Assembly: GCA_004009845.1 (NCBI GenBank)
Contig: RMBW01000122.1
Span: 1 to 64,000 of the forward strand
Reading direction: 5' to 3'
Length of the DNA: 64,000 bases
From: Davidsoniella eucalypti
Taxonomy: Eukaryota; Ascomycota; Sordariomycetes; Microascales; Ceratocystidaceae
The translations under genes and the position numbers were made by a program. Each line of letters begins with the position of its first letter. The stretch's first letter is position 1. Below, one piece after another: positions 51,175 to 62,652 of this stretch. The notes beneath the pieces are model-generated. The model did not search any database. It saw nothing but the letters and a program-made list of their open reading frames with translations, and was not told where the DNA came from.

Positions 51175-52382
51175 ATGGACTTTGGCCACTCCCAAACAGC
51201 CTACGACTCCGTGCACCTACGCACAGCGTCTTCGCAGCCCATGGCACCACTAGCTTCCGTCAATGCCTACCCAGCATCACAGAGCCAATGGGCCAGCAGC
51301 GTGCCCAACAGCGGCGCCGGAGCCGTCCACTACCCCGCGTCTCTGTACTCGTCACAGGCACCAGCCTCATCAGGCACGCCAACCACCATCAACAACCTGC
51401 TCAACGATACCAGCTCGTCTGCGCACCAGCACAGCCATCACCAGCATCAACACCACCAGCACTCGCACGGTAGCTCGCAGAACGGCTCTGGTGCCTCTCA
51501 CCACCACCCGTCTCAGCAACAACAACAACACGCCAGCCAACACCACCAACAACAGCAGCAGCAGTACGACATGCTGAACTTTGCCGGCCGTCCGCCAAGC
51601 ATGTCGCCGTCTACCTTCACCGACAGCACGTACAGCTCGTCTGCTTCGCCCAGCTCTCCCACGTACACTCTAGCTTCGCCCGCCTCGCCAATGGGCTTGC
51701 CGCAGTTCAACATGGCCCGTGGCCCAATGTCTGCTCCGCGCCAGGCTTCTGGCCGCTCGTTCAGCACAGACTCGGCCATGATGCACCACTCTTCTGCCAT
51801 GCATCCCGTGGCTACTGGCGTCACTTATCCGTTTGAGCAGCCGTCGAGCTTCACCCCGCGCTCACAGGGCAGCTACAGCGGCCCATCGCACGGCTCGGCC
51901 TACACAATGGTCGACAGCAATGCTACCAATGCCGCCGTCGTCGCTGTTCCCAGCAGCCTGACTGCCCATCACCCCAACATGATGGCCGCTGTCGGCGCCG
52001 AGAACATGCGCCAACAGCAGCAGCAGCAGCAACAACAGGAGCCAAACCACCAGCGTTCGCTCAGAGAGCTCATGGGCCAGTTCAGCAGCAAGAAGCGCGC
52101 GGGTCCTCAGCGCAAGCACCAGTGCCGCATCTGCCAGCATGCCTTCACCCGGCCTAGTTCCGTTGATATCCACATTCGCAGCCACACTGGCGAGAAGCGT
52201 AAGTTCCCATCTGCCCAAGCCCTATCTGCCTACGATCTACCTGCTAACCTCCCATCGTTACTATAGCCTTTGGATGCTCTGTCGATGGCTGCGATCGCTA
52301 CTTCTCAGTCCTCTCCAATGCCCGTCGTCACGAGAGAACACACTTGAAGAAGGAGGCTGCTAAGCATGTTCGCCCGCAGTAA
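51175..52382 (+). CDS. C2H2 zinc-finger transcription factor, two C-terminal fingers, one intron
   Basis: Joining 51175-52198 to 52267-52382 gives 379 residues and a TAA stop. It is likely a nuclear, DNA-binding regulator. Residues 83-130 are His/Gln-rich, 150-175 are Ser/Pro-rich with several SP sites (S144, S158, S168, S171), and 280-288 are nine Gln. A conserved-looking SLRELMGQF (295-303) precedes basic KKRAGPQRK, a possible nuclear signal. Finger 1 uses C317, C320, H333, H337 (C-X2-C-X12-H-X3-H) and contains the TRPSS motif. Finger 2 uses C345, C350, H363, H367 (C-X4-C-X12-H-X3-H). They are joined by a classical TGEKP linker that exists only after splicing. Size, low-complexity N-terminus and the RPSS-type finger pair recall fungal developmental regulators such as FlbC, but orthology is not established. 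In-frame non-ATG codons upstream (from 51127) belong to the leader; CACAATGG at 51175 is the chosen start. Confidence 0.9.
52199..52266 (+). other. 68-nt intron within the C2H2 gene
   Basis: Donor GTAAGT at 52199, branch site GCTAAC at 52243-52248, acceptor TAG ending at 52266. It interrupts codon 342 after its first base (phase 1), exactly in the TGEK/P linker between the two fingers. Removing it restores a canonical second finger. If retained, the frame stays open through the intron and stops at TAG 52264-52266, the acceptor itself. Confidence 0.92.
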
Positions 52383-54411
52383 ATCTCGTTGTCTCTTTGT
52401 TTTTGACATTACATAGAGAGCGCCGCGTCTCTTGGTGACTGGATCACTGAAGTGACCCTAGACACTCTTCGGCATCAACAAACCATGACCATATTCTTTC
52501 ATACACACGCTCTCTTCGGCTTTCTTCCCTCGCGCCCAGGACTCCCCTCCACTCGCTTTCGCTTCCATTTTACGAAATAGCCTTTACCCCGTCTACTACT
52601 GCTCTATTCTAATACTCTATACTCTACCACGGCTTCTGGGCTGCGCTGGCCAGAAGAAACCACTAAAAGCCCCCCCCCCTCCCTCACCTCCATCTTCTCT
52701 TTATTACTACTCTTTATTTACTACTCTCTTCACTGTTATCGGCAGCAGCAAGCCGCAGCGTCTTCAACGACCTTGCTCTTCTGCTGTCCCCTGTTTACGC
52801 GCATACTCTCACCTGTGGGTTGTTTGCTGTCTACTCGGGAACAGCACGGCGCTTATGGACTGATATGATACTCTTCGGCAAGGAATTCGTTTGGGTTTTT
52901 ATTTTATATTCCTGTCTTTCGTTATTGATTTTTCTATTCTGGGTATGAATAGTCAAGCTTACCCACTGCTTTGGTTTTTTATTTATTTATTTATTGGGCT
53001 CGGCTTTCTGCTTATTCTCTCGTTTGGTCGTCATTTTTTTCTTTCTTGCGGTCCTGCTCTGGGTTTCTTGACGCGGACAATCTTTTCCTTTCTTGAGAAA
53101 CAGATCTGCATATATGCAAATCAGTCACTACAGCTCCCCTTTTTGTCTTCTTCGCTCCTTTATTTACGAGGGCCTCTTTGAGAAAGTCTCTAAATTTCTC
53201 TCTCCTTGCTCCATAATTCTTTTAGTATCTTTTTTTTTCTCTGATATTTTATTTCGATAGACCTTCCAGTTGTCACTGGCCTACGGTTTTATATTTTTAA
53301 GTTTGGGTATAACATTTCCCCCCTGTTTTGTTCGGTGGTGGATGGTCTGGGTTTAACTATGGTTATATCTTATGAGGCTTGTTAATAGCAAATCTGTTCC
53401 TGGCTGGGAACTTGGCATATTTTTGGCTCGATACTCTTGTTCTTTTCTTTCTTTTTTTCTCGCGGTTAATTCTTTTTCTTCACATATTGTATACACATTT
53501 TATGACTGCTGTACTGTCTTATGCTTATATATCTTATATATCAAAAAAAAAATCTATACAACCTCATCGTTAAACTGTCCAATAATGAGTATCCTGCAAC
53601 TACCTGCCTCTTTGTAAGATCCTCGACCGACTAACTCTGCTACGTAAAGATTGTCATTGTATTTTATTTCCCTTAATGCTGTCTATACCCTCACTCGTAC
53701 TTTGACTTTCTTGTTGGGCATCTGCATACGCACGCAAGCGGGCTCGATGACATCACGCTTGATGCCACAGTCCCATTCCTTCCCTTCCCAAACTCCTCTT
53801 TTATACATAATGCCTACCCTGAGCTACAGCATAGAAACACAAAGATGTAGTGAATGTTAACGACAAGAACAACCCGTTTCTACTAGCAACATGTTTCTCC
53901 ATGCTCCTCGTAACAATATACAACTAGACCACGGTAACTACGTGTCACTGCCTAATATCACAGGGTCCTTTGTCTTCTTTAACCTGCCAATCCTTTCCTT
54001 CTTCTTGCACGTCAGAACAAATCGAGTATGTAGATGCCTCTGCCCCCTCTTTGGCTTTCCTGAATTGTCTGCCTAAGTGTCCAAAGCAACAATACAGCCT
54101 CCTACAACCTCCTTATATCATAAGTAGTACTACCATAAGAAACCACGATATACGCCCTAGTTCCCTTTAGGAGATACTTTGTCTTGCTTGACGGCATTTG
54201 AGTTTGAGCAAATAAAACAAGAGTAATACGTTTAGGAAAGCCGCGTTATCCCTCTATTGTCATCCAAAAGAGATAAGAATACTCAAAATATACATACGAT
54301 TGAAATATCGCATCGTCGTGTTCGGACAGTGCGAAAATTCATTGCTACTGATCTGCACTAAAAACTGGTTACTTATTATGCCCTCAATATAAGGCTCCAC
54401 ACTTGACTACC

Positions 54412-54432
54412 TTTTTTTTTTTTTTTTTTTTT
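54412..54432. repeat. T21 homopolymer
   Basis: Twenty-one T on the + strand, about 2 kb downstream of the C2H2 gene. Confidence 0.9.
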
Positions 54433-55569
54433 CCTCTGCGTGTTTTGTTCTGTTCAAAGTAACCTACTTTTTTCGCTTCTGTATTTACAGCACTTTGTCT
54501 ACATCTAACATCATAAACCCATTTTTGTGTACATTTTAGAACAACTATAGTAGAGTAAAAATACAAACAAAATCAAGCTGATAACCTTGACGACGGAAGC
54601 TTCATATAAAGAGAAAACTTCGAGAGGCACAAGTGAGAACCCGTGCTCTTCCAAGTTTGGTTCAGAGGGTCCTTTATTTACTTGTTTCGTCATAGTACAC
54701 CCTAGAGACGAGGGCCCAAGCTCCTAGTTGCGTTGTGTAATCTCAATTTCTACTGAGTACTAAGCTAAATATACTAATACATAGCACTAACTTCTACGAC
54801 TGTCTGTAAGCCAGATAAACATGAAACGCACTTGCGCTTAAGCTAGAACAAGAATCAGAATATGCTTTTAATATCATCTTTTACTGAACTACACATATAT
54901 ATATAGTTGTATACGAGAAAAAAAAAAGTATCACCCCTACCCTTTTTGTTCTGTCCAAGATTATTGTATAACAGGCCATAAAAATACCAGTGATTTCAGT
55001 ACGATGATTACGGAACTAACACATTTTGAAGTGGCCTATAAAAGTGCTGGTTGAACAACTGGAAGCCTTATTTTATACTAAAAGCCTAGCGTGCGACATT
55101 TATGAAAATAATCTTAAGGGCCGTCAGACATAATTTCATCTTGATTTGTATGTTGTGGCTTGATTAACCAGCGTTTTTGTGCGTTTATATCCATCTCCGT
55201 ATAAGCCTGATAACAATGGCTTCTTATATCATATATCGAGTGTGGGCTAGTTCCGTACAAAAAAAAAAAAAGAAGAAAAAAAAGCTCCGAGACTTTAGTG
55301 TATTTTATTCCTTTGTGGTAACCATGCAATATCACACAGAAACAGAACTTCTAACCTGTCACATAACCAAACGGTGGAAATAATCATTCTCGGAACTAAA
55401 TAATATATTAACATTGGCTTCCAATACAACTTCTTTTCGATGTAGCCAATATCTGAGAGTCCCGATCGAAAGGAGACATGACGAAGAGGCCAAGAACCAC
55501 GCAGAATCTTTAACACAGTATAGCTAGCTCAAATACACGAATAATTATACGTCTCCATGTATGTATACA

Positions 55570-55591
55570 TACATACGTACGTACGTATGTA
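55570..55591. repeat. 22-bp perfect palindrome of TACG/TATG units
   Basis: TACATACGTAC followed by its reverse complement GTACGTATGTA. It sits in a run of TATG/CATA/TACG repeats that begins near 55559, so it may be a by-product of microsatellite growth. Confidence 0.85.
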
Positions 55592-58500
55592 ACCCATCCA
55601 TTAGCCTGGTAGTTCGTTTGTGATACTAGCGGACATGGACATACAGTACATATATGCAAGGTGGGCAACCCGCCTATAAGCCTTGCTTCATTCTAACAGA
55701 CGAAGCCAATTGAAGCAAACAAAGGCTTTGCTACTCCATGATAGCGCCATAGTCTCCTAGCCACGCCTCAAATACTGCCATCATCAAGCCTGTCCAAGTT
55801 GCCGTGCTGGCAATACACACTTGTGTCGATACCTAGTTGGGTATTATCCATGCTCACATTAGCGGTAAATAGATATCCTTGAAAATTCTATGTCTTACCC
55901 GAAGATACAGATACACATACAGTATAAACAAGCCGTAGTTTTTTTTTTACTAGACTTTTTCTGGGTTGCCTCTACTACAAACACGCCATGCCAAAAGAAA
56001 AAGAAAGAACCTGTCGGCGTTTGTTGGTTGTGACGAAAAGAAAAGATATAAAAACAAAAGTCAAAAGGTCTCTACTGATTTCCAATAACCCGGCACAAAG
56101 CAAAGCCCTGAAAGTACAGGGGAAAAAAAAGAAAGATTATTTTTTTCTTATGAGAGATAGAACTTTAGTCAACAATACACCATACATAGAGACCTGGATT
56201 ATTTCCCTTCCTTCTATTCCTTTCTCAAATACAAATATCAATCTTCTTTACTTTATGCGTGCTGGCATTTTCACCATCAAAGCCAGTGAGGAAGGAGTTG
56301 TAAGAAGCTTGGGGGAGAAAATCAAGTTCCCATTCTCAGATTAGAACATAATTGTATGTACACACATTCAAGTAAAAGGACTCTCCCATCCTCTTTGAGT
56401 CATTAAGAATCAGTGGTCACTTTGGGGCCATACACGCCTTAGCGGCTTAGTTGGTTGTTGCATACTGGTCAAGTGGCAAAGAAGGGATAACAAAGAAGCG
56501 GTATATCGGAAACAAGGGAACGAAAAGGCTTGACTGACTGAACAAAGCCAACCGACCATGAAATACGACTCCCTCTCTTCTTCAGACTTCGACTATCTTG
56601 ATTTCTCAGTACAGACACAGAAATGTATATGTGTGTGGCATACTTGGCTAAAGCAAAGACTTCCCCCAGATAGAGGCCCGAGCTAGATATATGTATGACG
56701 GAAGCGCTGTCTTACGATTAACCCGCTCCTAACAATTAGTAGGATGAGAAAGCCCTCATAGCGCCAATAGAAACAAGAAGGATCAGTAGTCATTCTTTCG
56801 TAGAGGTGATGTTGGTGTTTTGGCGTGGTGCGGGAAAAAGAGACAACAACATTTGTTCCGCAGCCAAAAAAACAAAAGTGCGGTCTTTGTCATTGGCCCC
56901 ATATCTACGGGTCGATCGAGGCGCCTTTTTTTCTCTTCTTTTAAACGCTCGATGTTGAAAGATTGCGGGTGAGAAAACCGAGATAAGATGGTCAATGTGG
57001 CACACCTTCTCGACAGCCAAATAATGTGTTGTTTATAGCTGTATACGTATTAAGTATGTAGCACTTCAAGTGGCTGCCCGTACGGATATGAAAGTCCGGT
57101 GCTAGACGAGGAATGGATGCATCATTGGATACTCGGATACTCACATACTCAACTTGTCCCTCCTAAAAAGGGAACTCATAATGGTTCTCTGCGGAGCGTA
57201 CATATGTGGGTTGGCTAGTGCGAATATCACTGCTCGCTCTATCACTGTATGACTGATCAGTGACTGCATAATATCAAACTATGAGCTCAAGTACGCTGTT
57301 CTAGCGTTACAGTATTACTTCTTTGCTAGTGTTAATACTGCTGCCACCACATAGAAGGATCGAGATTGACCGGCTTTTTATTCGTTTTGCGGGAACATGG
57401 TGGTGGCCCCTTCTCTACACCCATAATAAGGATAAAGAATAGCCTTGGAATCTTACTGAAGCGTTGCATTGCATTTGCCGTTGAATGAGCCAGTTGCTGG
57501 ACACCAACTCCAACATATTGGCTGATACTTGCATTTATTTACCAGGTGGGAGGCATGTATAGATAGAGAAAGAGAACAAGGAAGCTGTCCTTGGTCGGTT
57601 CTCCCGTTAATGCTAGACAAGTCTCAAGGCAAAATATAGATATGGGTACTGTATGGATATGCAAGATGAGCTCATCCTGAAAGTAGACGATGTTTCTTTT
57701 GCCGTTGCCAAGGAGAGGACGGCTGGTTTAAACCTCTTTCATAGCTATCATTAACCATTAGTAAGTCGCTGAATAATTGTAGTTTTTGTTAGTGACTGTT
57801 GAAACTGTTGCCTAAAGCTACTCTGCAATAGCTTGCCTAAGCTCATACGTTAGCAACACCCCCATTTATATCCTGTCCTCATCTTGGATAACACAGGTAA
57901 GTGTCCATACTTGTAATCCGGTAAAGAAGATGTGCTCCCAAGGGGAGATATTGGCGTTCTCAGCCAGTAGACCGTATTAGCTAAACCAAGTTTTGGGTCA
58001 GCATCAGGAACGAAGTACGAGTGCTAGGCTAAAGCGTAATCACCGAATCGAGCGGCTGCTTTCTTCAGGCTTTGTCCCGCTTGTTAAATGTCGGTCTGCT
58101 TGATAGTAGCACACCTACATAGCACAACTACGTACTTGTATACTAGGACAGACTATAGCGTGTTGGCTTGGAAGCTAATCTACTCTATGGTAGTAAGATT
58201 TTAGCAAAGAGATGTGAAACATTATATTGCTGGATAAGAGCTTAGGGAAAGATATTGGTTTAGCTTTGCACAGCTTTGCCATCTGAGGGCCACATTTTCT
58301 CACTGTGATTTTGTGCAGATGAATCCAGCATCTAACCTGAGCTACGGGGAAAAAAAGAAGAAAAAAAGAGACCACTAGGCGTGAAAGAGAGCTAAGCAGC
58401 CAAGAGGCAGGGGGAGGTTAATGTTAATGTGATGGTGGTAGTTTTGGATCTGGAGCTTCCTCATATTTTGATTATTTATCCATTCTTTGCAGGTTACGTC

Positions 58501-59729
58501 CTTTTAGAGGCTGTGGTGTTTCGTTTCCCCTGGAGCTAAGTTGCTACAGGGTATTTCAGATCTTTTCCCAATAGTGGTTTAGCCAACCAGAGCGAAGAAA
58601 CAGAATCAAAGACCTGCAGAGAAGAAAAAGGCGGCACAGCACTATCTGATATCCTGAGGGCTGGCTGTGATTGTACTCCTTTGGCGGCGGCTGGCTCACG
58701 ATATATCTTGTATGGTTATGGGCATGTCGTAGTCATTCTAAAAATGGAAGTGGTATCATAATACTAGCACCACAATACAAACCAGCATAGCCACCGCCAT
58801 TGACATTGGATTGCACTTTATATCTTCACGCCCGTGCAACGCAGGATGTAGTTGACGGTTGCCTGTAAATGAGCTCTGGAGAAGCTTGGTATATATGAAA
58901 CGGTAGAGGCAAAGAACAAAGCAAAGTTGATATTGTGGTGGATGAGAACTCACATGTATACATACGTTGGCCGTGACCAAGCCAGTACACGGATAGCACG
59001 GTAAGATTGTAAGCACGGGTAAATAGTGTCATGTTATGAATACTTTGTAGTTTTGGAGACACGGCCACACAGTTCCTGCGGAATGCACTGCCATGTAGTT
59101 CTATAACTATGGATCGACAACAATGCCGGGCCGTGCAGTCGCAGTTGGATTGTCCTAAATGAAAACAACATAGCACAATGCACGCTCATAGGCGCTATGT
59201 CGTCTGCTGGCTTTTTTTCTGTAATTTTCATTGGCAGTGACAGATAGTGGCAGGCAAACAAACAGAGTGTCAAAGAGACAGAATAGTGTCAGAGGGCCAT
59301 CGTAGCTACTGCGGTAGTGCTGCGGTACAACCATATCGTAGAGATTATACTGGTGAAGTGGGCTGTGATCGACGCTGGACGCAACAAAGCGATGGGCTTC
59401 CGGGGATCAACATGTTTCTTTTCGCAGCTTCTCCGATTGTAGTTCGATTATTATTGTTTGGATCTTTTTGAACGACGAGGGTTGTATTAGAACTAGTTCT
59501 CGGTTCTTTTGGTGTGTATACAGCTGTGTACAGACATTCAGATCTGAAAAAGCCTACTAGCTACTCTTCGAGATGCTTCGGCGCTCCAGCCTAAAACAGG
59601 CGTCTTCGCCGATGCACCCGCAGCACAACCGAAGAACACAAAGAAGGTTAATCAGAGGGGCGTGTGGTGTTCTGGAAGAATGAGATATGCGACACGGGCC
59701 GCTGAATGGCTGGCTATCTTATTCTGTTG

Positions 59730-60055
59730 CCGTGAGAGAACAAAAGGGCAAGAAGAGCAGCGATCATCCGGAATAGAGAGAGAAAGGTCGGCCGCCCATC
59801 CATCACATAAGGCGTGTCAGAAAGGGACAAAGAGAATAGGGGAGAAAAAAGCAACGCAAAGGAAAATCCCAACGTCCAAGTTGTCAAGCGAGGCACAAAG
59901 GCGAAGATCAAGAAAGCGGGAGAAACACGGCAAAGAACAATCATAAATAAAAAGTGAACAAAAAAAAGAAGAGGAACAAAAAGAAAGAAAGAAACGAAGC
60001 CTCGAGATCTTCACGCAGAAACCGAAGAAAACCTGGTTGACGAGAAGAAAAGATG
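59730..60055. other. purine-rich island (pyrimidine-rich on the - strand)
   Basis: 51 of the 60 bases at 59941-60000 are purines, and the whole 325 bp is rich in GA and AAG runs. On the - strand it reads as a CT-rich leader pointing toward lower coordinates, away from SF3B1. No coding frame follows on the - strand before the C2H2 gene. The + strand frame across it (59662-59946) is Lys/Arg/Glu-rich simply because of the purine bias. Confidence 0.5.
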
Positions 60056-62409
60056 GGCAGCGGGAAATTTTACCGCGATCTGCTCTGTAAAGATCTCAAA
60101 GCTTAAATCCGAGGGGAATCTACGTTGTTGGTATTGATATAATACATCTGAAGTATGAATTGATCAGCCTAACACAGTAGCTTCCTTTGTGTATAGATGA
60201 AACGACAACATGTCTAGTTTTGCGAGCTCCTTCCTTGTTTTGTTTTGCCGGCTCCGTAAGTGATAACAGTCTGACCGAAGACGCCGAAATAAATGATGTG
60301 AAAAGATTGGCTTCTCGGTCTTTACAACATCTTCATTGTCTAGTACATATATATGCTTCATTGGCGGTATTCATGACACTTGATGTGACGCAGCCTAATA
60401 CCACCCGAACAAACAGCCAAGTTAGGCTAGATATCAGCGTCTTTAGCGGCTGTAGCGACTGATATCTTCTAAGCGACCCTTTCTCGGTTGCCGGCATACG
60501 GTGCGCTGTATTTTAGCGGCAAAACACGCTCCTTTTCCTCCTTTTCTCGGTAGTTTGAGTGGTCACTATATTGGAGATATTGAAGCACGACGTGTCTAGG
60601 AACTCAATAGTCTGCTGTATGCTGTAAGTAAAGGTGCTGTAAAATGGTGAGTTGTGTTGCCTTTTGCCGTTTTGCACGCCCGGCGTTAGGCTTGAAACTT
60701 CGGCAGGCAGAAGAAACGAAACGCAGAATGGCCATGGCGTTAAACATCTTGTTGTTCCTTTAAGCACTATGGATGATGAGCTGTTGATCGTATCTGCAAG
60801 GACGGCTCGTCCTGCTTTGGCTACCCGAAATATGTACATATATACATGCGGGTCTTTTTTTTAATTATGAATAGATGTCTAGACATATATAGACGTCATT
60901 CGTTAGAAGAGATAAAAGAGATCGTCGAGCTGTCATTCTTATTGCCTGATGTGTCTTATCTTGGCAGATCTTCAATATGCGCTGTGCCACGCTGTGTGTG
61001 GGTTTTAAAAGTGACATTTATCAGCGAGAAGATTGTACATACATGTATATCAAACTAAGCAGATCAGTATCTATTTTCCTTCGTCTTGTTTTCTCTGCAT
61101 TTCTCGCATTGAAAAAGCTTCTTTGCCCTCTTGCTTTTGTATCCTGAAAGAGACAACTCGGCACATCAAATCGAATAGCCCATGCCGGACAGAATCACTT
61201 TCGTTCATCTATGCCATATGGCCCGGCTTAGGCGCAATCTTTTCTCCCTCTCATGTCGAGCATAAAATTACGTCTTCTTTTGGGATTCTGGTCTAGTTCA
61301 GTTACCTTTTTCGGAGATGACATCGTACGATTCCTACAGTAGGCCCACGAACTTTGGGTCTGAAATCTGGAGTCGCAGAAATATGCATAATAAACAAGGC
61401 ACTATGGAAGCAAGGAATACGTAGAGAAAAAGGAACAAGAATAGAATTATACCAGTTATGCTGTCTAGTCACCCCTCATTGTCCGTTTCTAGCTGTATTT
61501 TTCACGACGGCCCATTTAGGCGACTTTACCACCCAAGTCCTCCATATTGTGGTTATTTTGCTTTGCCTACAAAGCTGCAGGCCGATCATATGCATATTAA
61601 CAAAGGAATCACGCCAATCAACGTCTCAACTTTTGACCGCCCGTCTTAGATTTTAACAATATATAGATTTACCCGCTTTAGAGCTTAGTCTTGTCCTACC
61701 ATCCCATACTACATGTTTCAACATCCTAGGGTTATATAAAGAGGCAAAAGCGGGTAGCTAACAAGATGAAGGTCATAAGATCATGTTACATGCGTGCATA
61801 ACTTGTAGATCTTTACACTGCAGTGCTCAAGTCTACTAAGAGTAAGAGAGTATGAAATCTTCTCAAGTGTTTATATACTATATGTACTGTGTCATGTTAG
61901 CCTTACCCTAAGATCTTACTGGCTTTGTTTTTCCGTTGCAACTGCAAAGAGGCCAGAAACTACGTCAGAATGATTTACAGCACTGCACGTCTATTGGCTT
62001 AACAAAACGGAAACTTAAACGACCGTTATAAAAGTGACACAACGTATAACTTATCTGTATAGATATATGCTTGAGCTTTCATATCTAATATAGGATTTGT
62101 TGGTGTACATACATATATGGTCACTGTGAGAACTAGTAGTGGCACGGATATCATGCAGAAAACAGCAAATTAAGTAGTATATATGTGGTATGACGTATTC
62201 AGGTGTCATGAATGTATGTATTACTGCCTTTCGTTTTGTCAAAGTAAGAGTCCTAAACATCGAATGGACGTGGACAAAATAAGATTTATGATAGATGTAA
62301 TAATTGCAGCGGAACAAAAAAAACAAGGCGAATGTGCAAAAAAACCGCAATGAAATTGGAAAACGCCATACTACCTAGAATAAACAGAAGAAGCCATGTC
62401 CCAGAATTA

Positions 62410-62422
62410 CCCCCCCCCCCCC
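62410..62422. repeat. C13 homopolymer
   Basis: Thirteen C on the + strand, about 230 bp beyond the SF3B1 stop codon in the direction of that gene, so possibly in its 3' UTR or flank. Confidence 0.9.
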
Positions 62423-62600
62423 AATAAGCAAGTGGAAAGATCGACAAAATAGGAACTAGAATTAGAGACTCAAGAAACAAGATACATTTGTGTAAGACAA
62501 GAGAAGCAATATAGATGTGCAGTCCAAATATAAAGTGAGGGGAGGAAAAATGGAGAGTAGAGTAGGTAGATAAAAGGATGACGAGAAGTTATGGGTATAG

Positions 62601-62606
<6 letters not shown>

Positions 62607-62632
<26 letters not shown>
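62607..62632. repeat. (GA)13 microsatellite
   Basis: Thirteen GA units starting 20 nt beyond the SF3B1 stop codon. In the mRNA sense it is a CU repeat at the very start of the 3' UTR. Confidence 0.95.
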
Positions 62633-62652
62633 AAACGAACTTTTGGGCTGTT

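Larger units (their letters stand above)
52383..62652. other. convergent intergenic region (about 10.3 kb)
   Basis: It lies between the 3' end of the C2H2 gene and the 3' end of SF3B1. The first 1.2 kb is pyrimidine-rich and probably includes the 3' UTR of the C2H2 gene. After that come only simple repeats, a 22-bp palindrome, a purine island and short open frames (for example 55988-56344 +, 118 codons from ATG) that match nothing I know. No tRNA or transposon was recognised. Confidence 0.55.

Noticed and set aside
51862..52218. Long antisense open frame under the C2H2 gene (118 codons), with others at 51513-51824 and 51370-51598
   Set aside because: These are by-products of the CAG/CAC-rich repeats and GC-rich third positions of the sense gene; Leu/Ala/Val repeats come from antisense polyGln/His.
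52199..52266. Unspliced 379-codon reading of the C2H2 gene as the main product
   Set aside because: Removing the intron with consensus donor, branch site and acceptor restores a perfect second zinc finger. The equal length of the two readings is a coincidence.
55988..56344. ATG-led 118-codon frame (+) after the C2H2 gene
   Set aside because: Its basic first half follows an A-rich tract, there is no codon bias or motif, and the length is near chance.
59662..59946. Charged 94-codon frame (+)
   Set aside because: It is explained by the purine island it lies in.
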